From Microvirga splendida (GTDB taxonomy: Bacteria; Pseudomonadota; Alphaproteobacteria; Rhizobiales; Beijerinckiaceae), in the NCBI RefSeq assembly GCF_016427565.1, contig NZ_JAELXT010000011.1, forward strand, positions 1 through 64,000: DNA of 64,000 nt, read 5' to 3'. A model generated the notes under the pieces. That model did not search any database. It saw only the letters and a list, made by a program, of their open reading frames with translations, and had not been told where the DNA came from. Position numbers and translations under genes: made by a program. Within the stretch, counting starts at the first letter, position 1, and the number at the start of each line of letters is the position of its first letter. Shown here one piece after another: positions 52,816 through 60,598 of this stretch.

Positions 52816-53648
52816 TACTGAACCGCGATGCCGGATGCGTTGGACAATTCGCGCATGGTGCGCCCGTTGAACTCGCCCGTCACCGGCAGGCGCCGGTCCT
52901 GCTCGAAGCGTTCGATGGCCTGCCTGGTTCCGGAGCCCATCAGGCCGTCTACCTTCACGCTGTAGCCGAGCCGCGCAAGGGCGCGCTGTCCTGCAAGAAC
53001 CGTGTCGCCAGGATCGGGCCGGCCTACATTGCCGGGCGGCACCGGCACGGGACCGCCCATGCGGATCATGTCCGCGATCGGATCGCGTGCGGCGGTGCGC
53101 GCCGGCGGCGCTGCCGGCGCAGGCTGCTGTGCCCGGGCAGGAGGCGCGGCGGCCGGCGCGGGCTGTCCGCCGTTGCGGATCATCTCCGTGATCGGGCTGC
53201 GCGCCACGGGCTTCGTTGCCGCTCCAACCGCACCTGCTTCAGGCGCAGCTGCATGCGGAACGAAGGCATGCGGATTCGGTCCTGTCGACGATTGCTCGGT
53301 CAGTTCAGTTCCAGGGCGCACCGGAGGCAAGGGCTGATCGGCTCCAGCCTCAGGAGATGGCTCAGGGGCAAGCACGATCTCGCGCGTGTTGAAGAGAGGC
53401 GCGGGATGGCGGCTGTTCTGCAGCGCCAGCGCGTTCCAGGCAATCGCCCCTCCGCATCCGGTCAGAAACAGGGCCGCGAGAATCTGCCGCGGATGACCGA
53501 AGACGAAAGCGGCGGCCTGCTCGGCCATGCCCAGCCTGCGCTGAGGCTTCGCGGCCCGCCGCTGCGGTGGCCGCGCCGGCGCCTTGCGCCGCACGACGGC
53601 GGGAAGGTCCAGATCGTCATCGGGCTGATCGGCAAAAGCTTCGCGCAA
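52815..53648 (-). CDS. Peptidoglycan-binding domain protein (membrane-anchored)
   Basis: A 277-residue protein: basic N-terminus, a membrane segment near residue 55 (QILAALFLTGCGGAIAWNAL), a long Pro/Ala-rich linker with two ITEMIRNGG/ADMIRMGG repeats, and a C-terminal PG_binding_1 domain (VLAGQRALARLGYSVKVDGL; GSGTRQAIERFEQDRRLPVT). It probably tethers inner membrane to cell wall. Coupled to the DUF1491 gene. Confidence 0.85.
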   Translation of the reverse strand: MREAFADQPDDDLDLPAVVRRKAPARPPQRRAAKPQRRLGMAEQAAAFVFGHPRQILAALFLTGCGGAIAWNALALQNSRHPAPLFNTREIVLAPEPSPEAGADQPLPPVRPGTELTEQSSTGPNPHAFVPHAAAPEAGAVGAATKPVARSPITEMIRNGGQPAPAAAPPARAQQPAPAAPPARTAARDPIADMIRMGGPVPVPPGNVGRPDPGDTVLAGQRALARLGYSVKVDGLMGSGTRQAIERFEQDRRLPVTGEFNGRTMRELSNASGIAVQ

Positions 53649-54017
53649 GGGATCGTTCCGTTCTCATAAAGATGAGGTCGTTTTGGACCACGTCAGCAAA
53701 AGGACAAGCCCGCGGCGTGTTCCGCTCGCTGTCCCTCTAGCAATGGAGCCTGCCAGAGGGCGCTTAAACGAAACCTAATTGCCGCAGCCGTGCGACCGGG
53801 GAGATGCCAAGGCCGCATCGATTCCGGCATCCGCAGGCTGCGGGTCGGCGAAGAGCGCTCAAGTTTTCCATTGCCCCACAACAACTTGGCGTCGACTAAA
53901 AGCGGCAAGGTTTCGTTCATCCTGTTTGCAGGTTTCCCGCGACACGCCTACGCGGGACGCGCCGGGTCCGGTATGGTGCTGCATCATTGTTCGCTTCAGG
54001 CCATACAGTCACCTCCG
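53649..54017. other. Intergenic region without a supported gene
   Basis: A 369-base gap between two divergent genes. It should contain both promoters, but I see no clear -35/-10 pair. A small hairpin (CCCGC ... GCGGG) lies near 53937-53962. A 75-codon minus-strand frame at 53693-53920 lacks a ribosome site and protein-like composition, so it is not called. Confidence 0.5.
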
Positions 54018-54341
54018 ATGTTGTCCATTCTCCGTTTCGTCCTGATCGTCGGCGCCATTTTCTACTACTCGCCGGTTCGCCAGAAAGGCGAAGGCACCGC
54101 TGCCCTCGAGGCGTTCTTCACGCCGAAGGCGAGCGAGCCTGCCGCCTCTTCTCCGTCGCCCAAGCCTGAGAGTCCGGGCCACCTGGAGACCGTCTGGAAG
54201 GCCCTGCCCGACAGCGCCAAGCAGGCCGTGGTCGACAAGATCATGACGTCCTCGGGCTTCCCCCTGGCGGACGCCTCCAGGCCGGCCGATACCCTGAAGT
54301 CTGAGGACCGCGCGTCGGCCGCAGCGAAGCCTCGCACGTAG
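54018..54341 (+). CDS. Small membrane-anchored hypothetical protein
   Basis: A 107-residue protein starting MLSILRFVLIVGAIFYYSPV, one N-terminal membrane span, then a Ser/Pro-rich linker and a helical end (LETVWKALPDSAKQAVVDKI). ATG follows a short purine stretch (CCTCCG upstream reads poorly as a ribosome site). I do not recognise the family. It lies 68 bases upstream of sufE. Confidence 0.65.
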   Translation: MLSILRFVLIVGAIFYYSPVRQKGEGTAALEAFFTPKASEPAASSPSPKPESPGHLETVWKALPDSAKQAVVDKIMTSSGFPLADASRPADTLKSEDRASAAAKPRT

Positions 54342-54409
54342 ATTCCGGCGCACCCGTCGCCAAACGGCAGCCCTGTGGCTATATGAGCGGCAGACATCAC
54401 AGGTTTTCC

Positions 54410-54838
54410 ATGCTGCCGACCATCGACGAAATCGTTTCCAACTTCGAGCTGCTCGACGAGTGGGAGGAGCGTTACCGCTACCTCATCGAGCTCGGCCGGC
54501 TGATGGAGCCGCTGCCGGACGATGCCCACAGCGACGCCAACAAGGTCCAGGGCTGCGCCAGCCAGGTCTGGCTCCAGACCGACGTGCAATCCTCCGGGGG
54601 GCAGCCGGTTCTGCACCTGCTCGGTGACAGCGATGCCCACATCGTGCGCGGCCTCGTGGCGCTCCTGATCTCCCTCTATGACGGCAAGACCGCGTCCGAG
54701 GCGCTCTCCACGGACGCGCTCGGCCTGTTCAAGGAACTCGGCCTGTCCGAGCATCTGACGCCGCAACGGTCGAACGGCGTCAGATCCATGGTCGAGCGCA
54801 TTCGCCGGGATGCGCAGATGGCGCTGGCTGCCTCCTAG
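54410..54838 (+). CDS. sufE: SufE family sulfur-acceptor protein
   Basis: A 142-residue SufE protein starting MLPTIDEIVSNFELLDEWEE, with the sulfur-accepting Cys in VQGCASQVWL near residue 50 and the LYDGKTASEALSTDALG and NGVRSMVERIRRDAQ segments. It accepts persulfide from a cysteine desulfurase for Fe-S assembly. No suf operon adjoins. The start at 54410 fits the family better than the ORF start at 54383. Confidence 0.93.
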   Translation: MLPTIDEIVSNFELLDEWEERYRYLIELGRLMEPLPDDAHSDANKVQGCASQVWLQTDVQSSGGQPVLHLLGDSDAHIVRGLVALLISLYDGKTASEALSTDALGLFKELGLSEHLTPQRSNGVRSMVERIRRDAQMALAAS

Positions 54839-55803
54839 ATCCGCCCGCCCTCGATTACCACCGCCTGCCATGTGCGGATGCCGCGCGAGGCTGCCGGTCC
54901 GCGCGCTTCCGCCTCGATGCCGTAATGCTCCGCGAGACGCGTGAGGGCGAGGCGCACGACGATCTTGGCCGAACGTGCGGGCCATTGCCGCTCCCGCTCG
55001 ATCTGCTCCAGCCCCTTGAGGAAGCCACACAGGTCGAGGAGCAGGTCGCTGAAATCGCCCCCGATGGCATCGAAGGCGTGGCGGAGTCTCTGGCGTGCTG
55101 CGACCATCCGCTCCGTGGCCTCGCCCGGTGAGGCAGGGCCGCCGGTCTTCGGCATCGCATCCCACCGCGCCGTCACGCCCGGCAGGAGGCCTGCGAGCAT
55201 GATGTCGGTGCGAAGCCGCTCTCCCGCTTGGTAGGCTGTCTCATCGATCATCGGCGCGCCGTTGCGGTCCCGGCGCCGGCGCAGCCAGTCGAGGGGGCTC
55301 TCTTCCGTGTCGATCCGCACGCGCGTCGTGCCCATGGCGGTCTCGACATTCGTGGCCTGCGTCTCGCGGTGCTGATGCAGGAAGGCGAGATCCGCATCGG
55401 GCGCGGCGGCCCGGCGCAGATGGGCTTCGCCGGCTGACGTCAGTTGCAGCGTCCGGCGGCCCGAGCCTGCCTGCTGCCAAGAGGCGAGGTCCCTGCCGAC
55501 GAGGTCCTCCGCCGACGCCGCCGCGAAGCTCCCTGCCCCGACCGAGACGCCGCTGCGGCGCCTGTGGATAAGCACGCTCGACGGATCGGTCGGATCGACG
55601 AACGCCCAGGTCTCCGGCTGGCCGAGCGCCCCCAGCAGGCGCCTTGCCTCCCGGGTCAGGGAATCACCTGCCGGTTGTCCTGCTGCCGGAACAGTCTTGT
55701 TCTTCGCATGTCCTCTGCGCCTCTTCGAACCACCCTTCTCCACGGGTGAAAATCCTGCCGCGGCAATACTTTGATGAAGCGCATCGCCGTCTTCAATGTT
55801 CAT
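54835..55803 (-). CDS. DUF6456 helix-turn-helix-type protein
   Basis: A 322-residue protein. The C-terminal half matches DUF6456 (SPLDWLRRRRDRNGAPMIDE; YQAGERLRTDIMLAGLLPGV; RWDA; AKIVVRLALTRLAEHYGIE). The N-terminus is basic (SKRRRGHAKNKT). It is thought to be a DNA-binding regulator in alphaproteobacteria, target unknown. It overlaps the end of sufE by 4 bases on the opposite strand. Confidence 0.85.
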   Translation of the reverse strand: MNIEDGDALHQSIAAAGFSPVEKGGSKRRRGHAKNKTVPAAGQPAGDSLTREARRLLGALGQPETWAFVDPTDPSSVLIHRRRSGVSVGAGSFAAASAEDLVGRDLASWQQAGSGRRTLQLTSAGEAHLRRAAAPDADLAFLHQHRETQATNVETAMGTTRVRIDTEESPLDWLRRRRDRNGAPMIDETAYQAGERLRTDIMLAGLLPGVTARWDAMPKTGGPASPGEATERMVAARQRLRHAFDAIGGDFSDLLLDLCGFLKGLEQIERERQWPARSAKIVVRLALTRLAEHYGIEAEARGPAASRGIRTWQAVVIEGGRI

Positions 55804-55990
55804 GTTTCGTTCCTATAAATAAAGTAAGGAAGGGCTGCCCCTTCCTTCTTCGATAGTGGGGTCATATTCCTAGTTGTCAACGCGATTCAAAACTGTTGAT
55901 AAGACTGAGGATAACTGGGACAGCCCAGGGTTCGCCCGCACATTGGCCGCAATGCTCCCCCGCTTTTTTCCGGCGGGGGAGCATACTGGA

Positions 55991-56425
55991 TCATGCTGCA
56001 GGCATGAGGTTCAGCGCTCCGGGCTCAGCCCCTTCCGCGAAGGGAAACCCCTCGTCGGCCCAGCCGGTCATGCCGCCGAGCATCAGTTTCACCGGTCGTT
56101 CGAGCTGCGCCAGCTTCAGTGCGGCCTTGTCGGCGCCGTTGCAATGCGGGCCAGCGCAATAGACCACGAACAGTGTCGAGCCGGGCCAGGCCGACATCCG
56201 CTCCGGCGTGATCTCCCGATGGGGAAGGTTGAGCGCGCCCGGCACATGGCTGCGGGCATAGGCCTTGGGCCCGCGCACGTCGAGGACCACGAAGTCGGCC
56301 TCACCGCTCGCGGATGCCTCGTGCACATCGGCGCAATCGGTCTCCAAGGAAAGGCGAGCAGCGAAATGCGCCTGCGCGACGGCGGGTGCGGCTGCCGGAA
56401 TGGCCGCGACGGAACTGGCTGGCAT
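55991..56425 (-). CDS. Rhodanese-like domain protein
   Basis: A 144-residue single rhodanese domain: FVVLDVRGPKAYARSHVPGA, active-site loop VVYCAGPHCNGADKAALKLA with the nucleophile Cys near residue 92, and LMLGGMTGWADEGFPFAEG. It starts at ATG 56425 behind AAGGAGG. It is divergent from the FtrA-type regulator gene, 88 bases away, which may control it. Confidence 0.9.
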   Translation of the reverse strand: MPASSVAAIPAAAPAVAQAHFAARLSLETDCADVHEASASGEADFVVLDVRGPKAYARSHVPGALNLPHREITPERMSAWPGSTLFVVYCAGPHCNGADKAALKLAQLERPVKLMLGGMTGWADEGFPFAEGAEPGALNLMPAA

Positions 56426-56513
56426 GTGATCCTCCTTGTGGAAAAGCCGTGGCCAGAGTTCCGCAGAGGCGTCATGGTGGAAAGCGGCGCTCCCGCCAAC
56501 AGACGTAAAGATC

Positions 56514-57509
56514 ATGCCAAACCGCCTCGTCGTCGCCCTCGCCTATGACCGCCTGAGCACCTTCGAGTTCGGCATTGCCGTCGAGATCTTCGGGCTGCCG
56601 CGCCCGGAGATGGGCCCGGACTGGTACCGCTTCGCCGTCTGCGCCATCGAACCGGGCCCCTTGCGCGCCATCGGCGGCTTCCAGATCATGGCCGATGGCG
56701 GCCTCGAGCTCCTGGAGCAGGCGGACACCATCGTGATTCCCGGATGGCGCGGAGCCTCCGCCGAGCCGGTCCCGCCGGCGCTTGTTGACGCTCTGCGGCG
56801 GGCGCATGAGCGCGGCGCGCGGCTGATGTCCATCTGCTCCGGTGTCTTCGCGCTGGCAGCCACCGGCCTCCTGTCGGGACACCGCGCGACGACCCATTGG
56901 CATTACGTGGAACAGCTCTCGAGGGCTTATCCCGAGATCAAGGTCGAGCCGGACGTGCTCTACGTGGACGAGGGCCGGCTGCTGACATCCGCCGGCAGCG
57001 CGGCGGGAATCGATCTCTGCCTGCATGTGGTGCGCACCGATTTCGGCCCCGAGATCGCCAACCGGCTTGCCCGCCGCCTCGTGGTGCCGCCCCATCGCGA
57101 GGGAGGCCAGGCGCAGTTCATCGAGCGCCCCGTTGCACCGGCCCGGGAGGGGGCACGATTCGCTCCCCTGTTCGACCGGATGCGGCAGCGGCTCGGCGAA
57201 GAGCAGCCGATCCACATGCTGGCCGCAGAGGCAGGCATGAGCACGCGTACGTTCCTTCGCCGCTTCAAGGCCGCGACAGGCCTGCCGCCGGGCGAGTGGC
57301 TGCTGGGTGAGCGCCTGATCCGCGCCCGCGAAATGCTGGAGACGACCCGGCACTCGATCGAGGATATTGCCGGCGCAACCGGCTTCGGCTCCGCCGCAAC
57401 GTTGCGCCATCATTTCCGGTCGCGGCTCGGCACCAGCCCTGCCGCCTATCGAAGCCGCTTCGCGCAAGGAGCCAAGATCAGCTCCAGTCTCAGCGGAGCT
57501 CCGGAATGA
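56514..57509 (+). CDS. ftrA: FtrA-type GlxA/AraC transcriptional regulator
   Basis: A 331-residue regulator. The N-terminal DJ-1/PfpI domain (LVVALAYDRLSTFEFGIAVE; RLMSICSGVFALAATGLLSG with the elbow Cys near residue 105) is followed by an AraC-type helix-turn-helix (IHMLAAEAGMSTRTFLRRFK; IEDIAGATGFGSAATLRHHF) from about 230. The name FtrA is given because the combination with a neighbouring rhodanese gene is typical. It probably regulates the divergent rhodanese. Confidence 0.87.
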   Translation: MPNRLVVALAYDRLSTFEFGIAVEIFGLPRPEMGPDWYRFAVCAIEPGPLRAIGGFQIMADGGLELLEQADTIVIPGWRGASAEPVPPALVDALRRAHERGARLMSICSGVFALAATGLLSGHRATTHWHYVEQLSRAYPEIKVEPDVLYVDEGRLLTSAGSAAGIDLCLHVVRTDFGPEIANRLARRLVVPPHREGGQAQFIERPVAPAREGARFAPLFDRMRQRLGEEQPIHMLAAEAGMSTRTFLRRFKAATGLPPGEWLLGERLIRAREMLETTRHSIEDIAGATGFGSAATLRHHFRSRLGTSPAAYRSRFAQGAKISSSLSGAPE

Positions 57510-57532
57510 AAAAAGCCGCCCGAGGGGCGGCT
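57507..57532 (-). terminator. Rho-independent terminator of mucR
   Basis: On the minus strand AGCCGCC-CCTC-GGGCGGCT with TTTTTT after it, directly downstream of the mucR stop and overlapping the end of ftrA on the other strand. Confidence 0.85.
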
Positions 57533-57554
57533 GATTTCAGAGAATGCGTGTCGT

Positions 57555-57989
57555 TCAGCTGGCGCTGCGCGAGGAGCGGCGCTTCCGGCGCTGCTGGCCG
57601 AGGCCCATTTCCTTGGCGAGCTCGGAGCGAGCCTTCGCGTAGTTGGGAGCCACCATCGGGTAATCGACGGGCAGGCCCCACTTCTCGCGGTACTGCTCGG
57701 GGGTCATGTTGTACTGCGTGCGCAGGTGGCGCTTCAGCGACTTGAACTTCTTTCCATCCTCGAGACAGACGATGTAATCCGGGGTCACCGACTTCTTCAC
57801 CGGGATCGCGGGCTTGGGCGCCTCGACCGGAGCTTCCACCGTGCCGCCCCCGACACGCAGAAGAGCCGTATGGACTTCATTGATCAGGGTCGGAAGATCG
57901 GACGAAGGAACAGAATTATTGCTGACATAGGCAGAAACGATATCAGCAGCCAGCTCAATGTAGTTCGAAGCAGCGATGTTGTCGCTCAT
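57555..57989 (-). CDS. mucR: MucR/Ros family transcriptional regulator
   Basis: A 144-residue H-NS-like global regulator. The N-terminal oligomerisation part starts [20 protein letters not shown]. The DNA-binding domain is [20 protein letters not shown] followed by [20 protein letters not shown] and the AT-hook-like basic end RRKRRSSRS. The classical second Cys and second His of the zinc finger are replaced (CLED, HLRTQY), as in other zinc-lacking MucR forms. It starts at 57989; GGAAAG precedes it. MucR proteins repress AT-rich promoters, including their own. Confidence 0.93.
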   Translation of the reverse strand: MSDNIAASNYIELAADIVSAYVSNNSVPSSDLPTLINEVHTALLRVGGGTVEAPVEAPKPAIPVKKSVTPDYIVCLEDGKKFKSLKRHLRTQYNMTPEQYREKWGLPVDYPMVAPNYAKARSELAKEMGLGQQRRKRRSSRSAS

Positions 57990-58399
57990 TTTGATTTTCT
58001 TCCTTTCCGGCTCTTTAGAACAGCTCAAAAAAGCTTTTCAACCTATCTTTGAGCATTCTCGTCTGAAGCAATGCTTGCCTCTTCCTAGAACCGCACCGTA
58101 CTTGCACAGAAATCGTGCCTGCTCGTCCAAGTATGGCAAATTCAGCCGCAATGCAAGATGTTCAAAAGGAAAACTTTGGAAAACTTCGTATCATCTTTCA
58201 CTGTGCAATAAACCTGCATTCAAAAGTTAATGCCTGTGCCCATAGGTTAGGGCCTTGATCACACGAATTTCATCGTTGGTCCCAAAGAAGTAACTAAAAC
58301 AGAACCTCCCGGCACCTGTTCTGCCCCCTGCGGACCCTGCATGGGAAATCGGAGTTATCTGTGCATAATCCCTTCCCGCTCCCCTCACCGGAAGATTTC
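57990..58399. promoter_or_regulatory. AT-rich mucR upstream region
   Basis: A 410-base stretch between divergent mucR and ptrB that is clearly AT-richer than the surroundings, with runs such as TTCAAAAGGAAAACTTTGGA and TTCAAAAGTTAATG. It has no supported ORF. MucR-type regulators bind T-rich minor grooves, so autoregulatory binding here is likely. No exact promoter is assigned. Confidence 0.5.
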
Positions 58400-60511
58400 A
58401 TGAAACCCGAACGCCTCCCCTTTCACCCTTTGCCTGCTGCTCCCTCAATTCCGGCCAGACCGCACGTCTTCGCGATGCATGGGGTGGAGGTTCGGGACGA
58501 CTATGCATGGCTGAAGGCTGAGAACTGGAAGGAGGTTCTCAAGGATCCGGCGGTTCTCGATCCGGAGATCCGCGCCTGCCTGGAGCGGGAGAACGCGTAC
58601 GCTGCCGCAGCCTTCGCGGGCACCGAGGAATTCCAGTCGCGCCTCGTGGCCGAGATGCGCGGCCGCATCAAGGAAGACGATTCCACCGTTCCCGAGCCGG
58701 ACGGTCCTTATGCTTATTTCACCCGTTATCGCGAGGGCGGGCAGCATCCGCTCGTCTGCCGCCAGCCCCGCGACGGTGGGGCTGAGACCATCATGCTCGA
58801 CGGCGACAGGCAGGCCGAAGGCCATCCCTTCTTCGATCTCGGCGGCGCGGACCATTCCCCCGACCATCGGCTCCTCGCGTGGGGCGCCGACATCAAAGGC
58901 TCGGAATACTTCACGATCCGCGTGCGCGATCTCGAAAGCGGCACCGATCTGCCGGACGAGGTGGCCCAGACCTCCGGCGGCGCCGTGTGGCTCAACGACT
59001 CGTCGGGCTTCTATTACGTGGAACTCGACGAGAACCACCGCCCCGTGCGCGTCAAGCGCCATCTCCTCGGCACCGCTCCCGACCGGGACCAGGTCGTCTA
59101 TGAGGAGAAGGACCCCGGCTTCTTCGTGAAGCTCGGCACCACGCAATCGGATGCCTTCGTGCTCATCGAGGCGAGCGACCATGAAACCTCTGAAATCTGG
59201 CTCCTCGACCGGTCCGACATGTCGGCCGCACCGCGCGTCGTCGAACCTCGCACGCCGCAGCTCAAATACGACGTGGAGCACCACGGGAGCGATCTGATCA
59301 TCCTCACCAACGCGGACGGGTCCGAGGATTTCAAGATCGTCGCCGCTCCCGTCGCCACACCCGGGCGCGATCATTGGCGCGATCTGGTGCCCTACCGCCC
59401 GGGCACGATGATCCTCTCCCACGTGGCGCTCGCCCGCTATCTCGTGCGCCTCGAGCGGGAGAACGCGAACCCGCGCATCGTGTTGAGGGAGTTCGCGACA
59501 GGAGCCGAGCAAAGTGTGGCCTTCGACGAGGAAGCCTATTCCCTGGGCTTCTCGGCCGGCTACGAGTTCGACACGGACACGATCCGCTATCATTACTCGT
59601 CGATGACCACCCCGAGCGAGGTGATCGACTACGACCTGCGCACCGGGGAGCGCAGCTTACGCAAGCGTCAGGAGGTGCCGAGCGGGCACAACCCGGCCGA
59701 CTACGTGACCCGCCGCCTGTTCGCCACCGCTCCCGACGGAGAGCAGGTGCCGGTCTCCATCGTCCACCGGCGCGAGGTCGCCCTCGACGGCTCCGCCCCC
59801 TGCCTGCTCTACGGCTACGGCTCTTACGGCATGTCCATGCCGGCGGGCTTCCGCACCGGCATTCTGTCCCTCGTCGACCGGGGCTTCGTCTACGCCATCG
59901 CGCATATCCGCGGCGGCACGGAGAAGGGCTGGCGCTGGTATATGGAGGGCAAGCGCGAGAAGAAGATCAACACCTTCACGGATTTCATCGCCTGCGGCGA
60001 GGCTCTGGTCCAGGCGGGCTACACCTCACGCGGCCGCATTGTCGCCCATGGCGGCAGCGCCGGCGGGATGCTCATGGGGGCTGTGGCGAATCTGGCGCCG
60101 GACCTCTTCGCCGGAATCATCTCCGAGGTTCCCTTCGTCGACGTGCTCAACACCATGCTCGACAGCGAACTGCCCCTCACCCCGCCGGAATGGCCGGAAT
60201 GGGGCAATCCGGCCGCGGACGAGGCCGCCTTCCGCACCATCCTGTCCTACTCGCCCTATGACAACGTGAAGCCTCAGGCCTACCCGGCCATCCTGGCGCT
60301 CGCAGGCCTCACCGACCCGCGGGTCACCTATTGGGAACCGGCCAAATGGGTGGCGCGGCTCCGGGCCACCATGACGGGCGGCGGCCCGATCCTGTTCAAG
60401 CTCAACATGGAGGCCGGGCACGCGGGCGCCGCCGGCCGCTTCGACCGCCTCGAGGAGGTCGCCCTCGCCTATACCTTCGCGCTGAAGTGCATCGGGGGGT
60501 TTCAGACCTGA
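58400..60511 (+). CDS. ptrB: Oligopeptidase B (protease II, S9 family)
   Basis: A 703-residue serine peptidase that cleaves oligopeptides after basic residues. The N-terminal beta-propeller has family motifs YAWLKAENWKEVL near 35, LETGx-like SGTDLPDE and SSMTTPSEVIDYDLRTGERS near 405. The catalytic domain has LYGYGSYGMSMPAGF, GGSAGGMLMGAV (Ser near 552), PYDNVKPQAYPAIL and the His in MEAGHAGAAGRFDR near 672. It has no signal peptide and is cytoplasmic. The start is ATG 58400; a GTG at 58361 is possible. Confidence 0.94.
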   Translation: MKPERLPFHPLPAAPSIPARPHVFAMHGVEVRDDYAWLKAENWKEVLKDPAVLDPEIRACLERENAYAAAAFAGTEEFQSRLVAEMRGRIKEDDSTVPEPDGPYAYFTRYREGGQHPLVCRQPRDGGAETIMLDGDRQAEGHPFFDLGGADHSPDHRLLAWGADIKGSEYFTIRVRDLESGTDLPDEVAQTSGGAVWLNDSSGFYYVELDENHRPVRVKRHLLGTAPDRDQVVYEEKDPGFFVKLGTTQSDAFVLIEASDHETSEIWLLDRSDMSAAPRVVEPRTPQLKYDVEHHGSDLIILTNADGSEDFKIVAAPVATPGRDHWRDLVPYRPGTMILSHVALARYLVRLERENANPRIVLREFATGAEQSVAFDEEAYSLGFSAGYEFDTDTIRYHYSSMTTPSEVIDYDLRTGERSLRKRQEVPSGHNPADYVTRRLFATAPDGEQVPVSIVHRREVALDGSAPCLLYGYGSYGMSMPAGFRTGILSLVDRGFVYAIAHIRGGTEKGWRWYMEGKREKKINTFTDFIACGEALVQAGYTSRGRIVAHGGSAGGMLMGAVANLAPDLFAGIISEVPFVDVLNTMLDSELPLTPPEWPEWGNPAADEAAFRTILSYSPYDNVKPQAYPAILALAGLTDPRVTYWEPAKWVARLRATMTGGGPILFKLNMEAGHAGAAGRFDRLEEVALAYTFALKCIGGFQT

Positions 60512-60598
60512 CGCAGAGCCCTATGTCTCGTTGTACCGTATCCTGCCGCTCAGCTCGAGGCAGCCGGGAGAGACCAGGGATTCCGAGAGTATGCGTCG

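Noticed and set aside
53693-53920. 75-codon minus-strand ORF
   Set aside because: No ribosome binding site, no hydrophobic or domain pattern, and it lies in a likely divergent promoter region.
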